Shown piece after piece: positions 58,469 through 64,000 of a stretch of DNA of 64,000 nucleotides. The DNA is from an uncultured Verrucomicrobiota bacterium. Its GTDB lineage: Bacteria > Verrucomicrobiota > Verrucomicrobiia > Opitutales > Seribacteraceae. How positions within the stretch are numbered: position 1 is the first letter of the stretch; every line of letters begins with the position of its first letter. The DNA is taken from assembly GCA_902618175.1 (NCBI GenBank), contig CACMZN010000007.1, forward strand, positions 1 through 64,000. Direction: 5' to 3'. Under the pieces are notes generated by a model, which saw only the letters and a list, made by a program, of their open reading frames with translations, had not been told where the DNA came from and did no database searches. Position numbers and translations under genes: made by a program.

Positions 58469-59836
58469 ATGTACCCGAACCTTTTTCTATTTTCATTTTT
58501 CCTTCTTTGTTGCGTCTCGGCCAACGCCGGCAAGCCCAACTTCGTATACATCATGGTCGATGACGCTGGCTATGGAGACTTCTCCTGTTTTGGCCAGAAG
58601 AAATTCAAAACTCCCAATGTTGATCGAATGGCAAGGGAAGGGATGAAGTTGACCGACTTCTATTCCTCAAGCACGGTATGTGCCCCGTCTCGGTCCAGTC
58701 TGATGACTGGTCATCATTCGGGCCGCGGTTACATTCGTGGAAACAAGGAAATCAAACCCGAGGGTCAGCATCCACTACCATTGAAAGCGGTCACGATTCC
58801 TGAAGTCCTGAAAAAGTCCGGTTACGTTTCCGGTATGTTCGGCAAATGGGGACTCGGTGCTCCCGGTTCAGAGGGAGACCCAATGAATCAGGGATTTGAT
58901 CGGTTTTACGGACTGAACTGTCAGCGACAGTCCCATAATTTTTATCCCACTCACGTTTGGAGTGACCGTAAGAAGGTCATGCTGGATCGTAAGCATTACT
59001 CGCACAACTTGATTGCGGAAGAGTGCTTGAAATTCATTCGGGCAAATAAGGATAATCCGTTTTTTTGCTATGTTCCCATCACCATTCCTCATGCAGCTAT
59101 GCAGTCACCGGAAGAAAGGATTGCTCCTTGGAGGAAAAAGTTTCCAGAGTTTGAAAAAGTGACCGGGAAGTATGGCGGATCCGTTATCACAAACCCGGTG
59201 GCAGCCTTTGCAGCGATGATGGAGCATATGGATGAAGATGTGGGTCGGATTCTTGATCTGCTGGAAGAATTGAAGATCGAAAAAGACACCTTGGTGATTT
59301 TTACCTCGGACAATGGGCCTCATAAAGAGGGAGGACACATGCCTGATTTTTTTGATAGTAATGGTCCGCTCAAGGGTTACAAGCGAGATCTTTATGAAGG
59401 AGGTATAAGGGTTGCCACGCTTGCCTGGTGGCCGGGCAGGATCAAGTCCGGGACCACGAGTTCACACATTGCAGCAGGTTGGGACTTGTTGCCCACGCTG
59501 TGCGAATTGTCAGGCACTGAAGCGCCTACTGGAATAGATGGAGTCTCCTTTGCCCCCACACTATTAGGCAAGTACAAGGAACAGGAGCAAAGGGATTATC
59601 TTTATTGGGAATTCCACGAACAGGGGGGCAAGCAGGCTGTCCGCATGGGCAAATGGAAGGGAGTTCGTTTAAATGTCAAAAAGGATCCCAATCATCCCAT
59701 CGAACTCTATGATCTTTCAAAAGACGTTGGCGAAAAAGATAACGTCGCTTTCAAGCATCCCGAAATTGTTCGCAAATTAGAGACTGCAATGAGGGATTCT
59801 CACCGAACAAATCCCATTTTCCCATTCATCAAGTAA
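58469..59836 (+). CDS. Sulfatase (arylsulfatase-like)
   Basis: KPNFVYIMVDDAGYGDFSCFGQKKFKTPNVDRMAREG; CAPSRSSLMTGHHSGRGYIRGN; start refined to MYPNLFLF. Confidence 0.94.
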   Translation: MYPNLFLFSFFLLCCVSANAGKPNFVYIMVDDAGYGDFSCFGQKKFKTPNVDRMAREGMKLTDFYSSSTVCAPSRSSLMTGHHSGRGYIRGNKEIKPEGQHPLPLKAVTIPEVLKKSGYVSGMFGKWGLGAPGSEGDPMNQGFDRFYGLNCQRQSHNFYPTHVWSDRKKVMLDRKHYSHNLIAEECLKFIRANKDNPFFCYVPITIPHAAMQSPEERIAPWRKKFPEFEKVTGKYGGSVITNPVAAFAAMMEHMDEDVGRILDLLEELKIEKDTLVIFTSDNGPHKEGGHMPDFFDSNGPLKGYKRDLYEGGIRVATLAWWPGRIKSGTTSSHIAAGWDLLPTLCELSGTEAPTGIDGVSFAPTLLGKYKEQEQRDYLYWEFHEQGGKQAVRMGKWKGVRLNVKKDPNHPIELYDLSKDVGEKDNVAFKHPEIVRKLETAMRDSHRTNPIFPFIK

Positions 59837-59870
59837 TCCGAAAAGAGTTTTTAGCTGAGGAAGGAGCTCC

Positions 59871-61133
59871 TTATTTGGCAAATGCCGGGATCAGTTCTTC
59901 GGGTAATTCCTTAAGCATCTTGCCCATGCCCTGATTGTGGGCTGTGGCAGCCACCACAAGATCAAGGGTGGGAAATACGAATATGAATTGCCCACCCGCT
60001 CCACGTCCCTGAATCACCGGATACTTCTTATCATGAATTTCCCTAGTCTGATGCCACCAAAAGTAACCATAAAAGTTTTCTTCATTGGTTTGAACAAGTG
60101 GGGAGGTGGCTTTTTTGACAAAGGCTCTGGGAAGAAATTGCTTTCCCTCCCATTTTCCATGGTTCAAGGTAAGCAAGCCTACTTTGATCATATCCCGTGA
60201 GCGAATGCTGGATCCGGCTGCGGATTTCGGGTATCCGCTCAAGTCCTCTTGCCAATTGTAATTGGATATGCCCAAAGGCTTCAGCAAATGTTCACGAATG
60301 AATTGCTCGGCACTTCCAGGCACCACGGCTTCAAGTATCTGCATCGTGAGTACGGGATCGGATGCTTGGTATTTGAAAGGCTTGGGAACAGGTGGAAGGG
60401 GGCGGGTGAAGTGAAGATAAGCTTGAGCCTGACCTTGACCGGTCAACAGTTCTGGTCGACTGAGAATATCCGGAAGACGTTTTTGTGGAAGTGAAATACC
60501 CGAACACATACGCATGGCTTGATCCAAGGTGATCTTCCCAGCTCCTTCGGCCAATTGGGAGGAATCGATTTGACTGAGAAAGGAGACCGCGGGTTTGTTT
60601 AGGTCTTCCATGGTCAGGTGTCCCAATTGGATGGCCCGGCCAATGGCATAAGCGGTGTAGGACTTGGTGATCGACATTTGATAATGAGGATAATTGAGCC
60701 TGCCTCTGCGATAATAAGCCTCGAGAATCAGTTTTCCCTGGTGAGCGATGAGTAAGCTGTCGGTATTTCCGAATTTCGTACTTCCGGAGGGTTCTGCGAG
60801 AGAATTGGCATACGAGAGAATGCTTGCCCTATCCTTGACTTCCGACCCGAGTTTTCCGACCTGCAATTGATCCCGACGATCTCTGGGAGATGTATTGAGG
60901 TAGGGCTTCTTGAGGTAGGGAAGTTTTTTTTCGTTTTCGAAGGAAACGTCATTGGCGTTCAGGTCTACGACTTCGGGGCCCAATCCGGTGTCTACCAATT
61001 CACGGCTAAGGCAAGAAGTAAGAAAAAGACTGAGAAAAACTGAAGTTTTCAAGAGTTTGGATAGGATAAGTGGTTCATTCAAAAATGAATGGGGAACCCA
61101 ATGAACTTGACTGGGATTGCGGGAAATTACCAT
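59871..61133 (-). CDS. Serine hydrolase, beta-lactamase class C-like; probably a lipoprotein (true start downstream of 61133)
   Basis: YQMSITKSYTAYAIGRAIQLGHL (SxxK), YNWQEDLSGYPKSAAGSSIRSRDMIKVGLL, YGYFWW; LFLTSC lipobox. Confidence 0.85.
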   Translation of the reverse strand: MVISRNPSQVHWVPHSFLNEPLILSKLLKTSVFLSLFLTSCLSRELVDTGLGPEVVDLNANDVSFENEKKLPYLKKPYLNTSPRDRRDQLQVGKLGSEVKDRASILSYANSLAEPSGSTKFGNTDSLLIAHQGKLILEAYYRRGRLNYPHYQMSITKSYTAYAIGRAIQLGHLTMEDLNKPAVSFLSQIDSSQLAEGAGKITLDQAMRMCSGISLPQKRLPDILSRPELLTGQGQAQAYLHFTRPLPPVPKPFKYQASDPVLTMQILEAVVPGSAEQFIREHLLKPLGISNYNWQEDLSGYPKSAAGSSIRSRDMIKVGLLTLNHGKWEGKQFLPRAFVKKATSPLVQTNEENFYGYFWWHQTREIHDKKYPVIQGRGAGGQFIFVFPTLDLVVAATAHNQGMGKMLKELPEELIPAFAK

Positions 61134-61142
61134 AAGTTCGTT

Positions 61143-61982
61143 ATGAATAAACTATCTTCTCTTTTTCTTGTCTTCGCAATCTTTACTTGCTCCTTGTATG
61201 CAAAGTCACATCCAGTCATCCGAAAAGAAATCCGCGAGCAAAACGGCCGCAAGGTCGAATACATGTTCATCGATGGAATCAAGGTGCATGAGTCGGACCC
61301 CGAGAAACAACCTCAACCCCCAGTGGTCGAACCGAAACCTTACGACGCGAAGTCGGCCAAACCGCCTAAGGGAGCCTTCGTGTTATTTGACGGCACCAAG
61401 AAAACATTGGATAATTGGCAGACCGGAAATGGTGAACCGACCAAGTGGAAGTTGATTGAAGGAGCACTTGAATCCGTTCGTGGCGGAGGCTATTTGATTA
61501 GTAAGCAAGAGTTTGGTTCCTGCCGCTTGCACATCGAATTTGCAACTCCCAAGGTGGCCAAGGGAAGCGGTCAGGGTCGTGGAAACAGCGGGGTCTTTCT
61601 CATGGGGCAATATGAGATACAGGTTCTTGATTCCTACGAAAACGTCACTTATCCGGACGGACAATGCGGAGCTTTATACGGTCGGGCCAAGCCACTTGTC
61701 AATGCGTCTCGTGGGCCTGGGGAATGGCAAACTTATGACGTCACCTTTCATCGGCCGATCTTTGATGATCAGGGTAAGGTCATCCGCAAGGCCAAGTTTC
61801 ACGTGGTGCACAACGGACATGTCATTCATGATAACTTGGAACTCAGTGGCGGAACCGGTTGGCGGGGACCGCACTCCATTTCGGAGTACAAAAAGCATGG
61901 GGATAAGGGTCCTTTGAAAATGCAGGATCATGGAAACCCGGTTCGTTTTCGAAACGTCTGGATCATACCCTTGAAGGATTGA
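61143..61982 (+). CDS. DUF1080 (3-keto-disaccharide hydrolase-like) exported protein
   Basis: MNKLSSLFLVFAIFTCSLYA leader; GAFVLFDGTKKTLDNW; GNSGVFLMGQYEIQVLDSYEN. Confidence 0.9.
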   Translation: MNKLSSLFLVFAIFTCSLYAKSHPVIRKEIREQNGRKVEYMFIDGIKVHESDPEKQPQPPVVEPKPYDAKSAKPPKGAFVLFDGTKKTLDNWQTGNGEPTKWKLIEGALESVRGGGYLISKQEFGSCRLHIEFATPKVAKGSGQGRGNSGVFLMGQYEIQVLDSYENVTYPDGQCGALYGRAKPLVNASRGPGEWQTYDVTFHRPIFDDQGKVIRKAKFHVVHNGHVIHDNLELSGGTGWRGPHSISEYKKHGDKGPLKMQDHGNPVRFRNVWIIPLKD

Positions 61983-62038
61983 TTGTTTGATCGGAGTAAG
62001 GCCCGCTGCCTGCAGACCTTCCGAATACGTACCGATAA

Positions 62039-63523
62039 ATGCCGAGAATTTCTTTGCGGCACTCGTTCTTGCTTCGAATGTTTAAACCATTAGTGTTTCT
62101 TTCTTTTTTTATGACTGCTTGGTTGAGATTGAGAAGTCTGACACCGTTTCGTTCGGTTACCTTGTTTTGGTTCCTGCCATTCGTCCCATTAGCTTTGGCT
62201 AAGCAAGAAACTCATTCATTGTTTGAGGTGCAGTCAACTCCTCGGACTCTTACTACACTGATGGAGAGAGAACTCAGGGGATGCTTCGACTTCTTTTGGA
62301 AAGAATGGAATGCGGATCCTCAAAGCCCGACCTATGGAATGACCAATGGTGATTATGTCGGAATGAATAAATACAGTCCGCTGTCCATAGAGGAACAGGG
62401 TTTTTACTTCACCGCCATCATCATCGGCGTGGAACGGGGATGGATCGCTCGAGAGGAAGGAGAGAAACGAATTCTGATCACTTTGCGAAGTCTTGCTAAA
62501 CTTGAGCGTATCCGTGGCTTTTGGTACCATTTCATCGATCAGGATTCCGGAAAGAGAGGTTGGAGGGATTCGAAAAACGTCGAGCTGAGCAATGCATCGA
62601 CAGGAACCATGCTCCTTGGCGCGCTTGCCGCCTCGGAATACTTTGGTGGCGAGATCGAGAGTCGAACCCAAAGGATGTATGCGGAGATGGATTGGAAGTG
62701 GTTCACTAACCCGAAGACCAAGCATCCCTATCTGGCCTGTTATCCGAAGGATCTTCCGTCCAAGGTTCCTCCCGGCATAACCGAGGAGGGGATGTTCGGC
62801 GGATGGTCGGCCTATGCCGAGCATATATTTCTCTACCTGCTTGCGGCCGGTTCCCCAAATCCCGATTATTCGACGGGAGCCGATCCCTACTATGCCATGA
62901 GAACTCCGAAAGGGAGTTATAAGGGAGAGGAGTTTATCTTTTGCGGTACGGGTTCCGCCTTCACTTATCAATGGACCCATGCATTCATCGATTTTCGAAA
63001 TCTTCGCGACAAGCTAGGTAGAAACTGGTTTGAGAATTCGAGACATGCGGCGCTGGCTGCCCGGCGATATGCGATCGATAACGCGCATCGGATCAAGGGT
63101 CTGGGACCCAATTCCTGGGGGATGTCCGCTTGCATGAGTCCAACCACCGGTTACAGCGGACAGTACGGTTCTCACCCCATTGGTCATGGCCATCCATTAC
63201 TCGAGGATGGAACCGTCGCTCCCTACGGCGCCTTGTCTTTTCTCCCTTTCACCCCGAAGGAATCGATCGATGCCCTTAAGTATATGTATCGTATCCCCGG
63301 CTTGGTTGGGAAGTACGGTCTCTATGATGCCTACAGTTATCAGACCAAAGCCAGAGGCGACCAGCCTTGGATCGCCGAGAGTTATCTAGGCATCGACAAG
63401 GGTTTGGTACTTCTGATGTTCGAAAACTATTCCACTCAGTTAATTTGGAAATTGCTTCACCAAAATACTCACATTCAAAAAGGTTTAGAAGTGCTTGGGT
63501 TTGAGCACAAGCCTAGCCTTTAA
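62039..63523 (+). CDS. Glucoamylase-like (glycoamylase domain) exported protein
   Basis: CFDFFWKEWNADPQSPTYGMTNGD...GFYFTAIIIGVERGWI...ASTGTMLLGALAA...GLGPNSWGMSACMSPTTGYSGQYGSHP...DGTVAPYGALSFLPFTPKES. Confidence 0.85.
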   Translation: MPRISLRHSFLLRMFKPLVFLSFFMTAWLRLRSLTPFRSVTLFWFLPFVPLALAKQETHSLFEVQSTPRTLTTLMERELRGCFDFFWKEWNADPQSPTYGMTNGDYVGMNKYSPLSIEEQGFYFTAIIIGVERGWIAREEGEKRILITLRSLAKLERIRGFWYHFIDQDSGKRGWRDSKNVELSNASTGTMLLGALAASEYFGGEIESRTQRMYAEMDWKWFTNPKTKHPYLACYPKDLPSKVPPGITEEGMFGGWSAYAEHIFLYLLAAGSPNPDYSTGADPYYAMRTPKGSYKGEEFIFCGTGSAFTYQWTHAFIDFRNLRDKLGRNWFENSRHAALAARRYAIDNAHRIKGLGPNSWGMSACMSPTTGYSGQYGSHPIGHGHPLLEDGTVAPYGALSFLPFTPKESIDALKYMYRIPGLVGKYGLYDAYSYQTKARGDQPWIAESYLGIDKGLVLLMFENYSTQLIWKLLHQNTHIQKGLEVLGFEHKPSL

Positions 63524-63562
63524 CTTTTCAGGGAAGGCGGGTGTCCTAGATGCACGAGTATT

Positions 63563-63581
63563 TGCTTACTCGAGGTAAGCA
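63563..63581. terminator. Candidate hairpin TGCTTAC-TCGAG-GTAAGCA
   Basis: 7-bp perfect inverted repeat between convergent genes. Confidence 0.35.
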
Positions 63582-63663
63582 TGGCATAATTATTTATATA
63601 CCTCAGGTAGACTCCAAGAATAATACGCGATTAGAATCAAGATATGATGAGATTTTCGAATAC

Positions 63664-63688
63664 CTTCAGGCAATCGGAATACCTGAAG
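63664..63688. terminator. Candidate hairpin CTTCAGG-(11)-CCTGAAG
   Basis: 7-bp perfect inverted repeat between convergent genes. Confidence 0.35.
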
Positions 63689-63757
63689 TGATATGATAAA
63701 GAAACTGAAATTTCTACAAGTCGATAAATTTGTATGTGAAGTATCCAAGGTCTAACC

Positions 63758-64000
63758 CTATTCCCCCTCGATGATTCGAATGTGGTTTTTGCTATGGGTA
63801 CGAAACCAGACCTGCGCCTCATCCCAGCGTGGCTTTTCCAGTTCGGCCTTCCAGTCCTTGAGTTGAGCAATCATTTTTTCGGAACGCCTTTTTTGGGCAT
63901 GGATCAGGTTTTGTGATTCTCCAATGTCATTCTTCAAGTTGTACAGGGCGTATCCGTAGTCTTGGACATAAATCAATTTCCATGGTCCGTCCCGAATCGC
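63758..64000 (-). CDS. Sulfatase C-terminus (partial, truncated by window edge)
   Basis: Frame open to window end: AIRDGPWKLIYVQDYGYALYNLKNDIGESQNLIHAQKRRSEKMIAQLKDWKAELEKPRW typical sulfatase C-terminal substructure. Confidence 0.75.
   Translation of the reverse strand, partial: AIRDGPWKLIYVQDYGYALYNLKNDIGESQNLIHAQKRRSEKMIAQLKDWKAELEKPRWDEAQVWFRTHSKNHIRIIEGE

Noticed and set aside
62234-62980. 248-aa antisense ORF inside the glucoamylase-like gene
   Set aside because: Shadow ORF of a recognised family
1-64000. CRISPR arrays, tRNA/rRNA genes, transposases or prophage
   Set aside because: No regularly spaced repeats, cloverleaf-like tRNA sequence, rRNA core motifs, transposase or phage structural proteins were recognised by eye; tRNAscan, Infernal and ISfinder would be needed for certainty

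Overview
The window looks like a chromosomal segment from a marine-type, Verrucomicrobia/PVC-like bacterium. That assignment is an inference from gene content (sulfatases, DUF1552/DUF1592, DUF1080 and ThuA families). Left part, about 2.1-11.2 kb on the minus strand: an amide-nitrogen/C1 block with a UrtABCDE/FmdDEF-type ABC transporter, FmdA formamidase, FmdB zinc ribbon, a MerC-domain protein, NAD-dependent formate dehydrogenase and a His-rich tandem-repeat protein. Middle, about 12.4-22.2 kb: a putative metal/thiol homeostasis region with a DUF3299 + FtsX/ATPase ABC system + lipoprotein, a flavoprotein, an ACR3/BASS-like permease, a DsrE-like protein, a HisI with one altered zinc ligand, an uncharacterised ORF and a COG0523/CobW GTPase. 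Right part, about 22-64 kb: a sulfated-glycan/sugar catabolism island with 7 complete and 1 partial sulfatases, two DUF1552/DUF1592 cytochrome-type pairs, ThuA, DUF1080, a GH43-like protein, a class II aldolase, a glucoamylase-like protein and others. The most unusual item is a GYF-TIR protein followed immediately by a TM-SUMF1-DUF5011x2 ORF that has no ATG. Removing one C from a C6 run joins them into one receptor-like polypeptide of about 817-828 aa. A second gene (DUF1592) is split by an extra base in a C9/G9 run. No rRNA, tRNA, CRISPR array or transposase was recognised. All assignments come from reading the sequence and from family knowledge. No searches were run.
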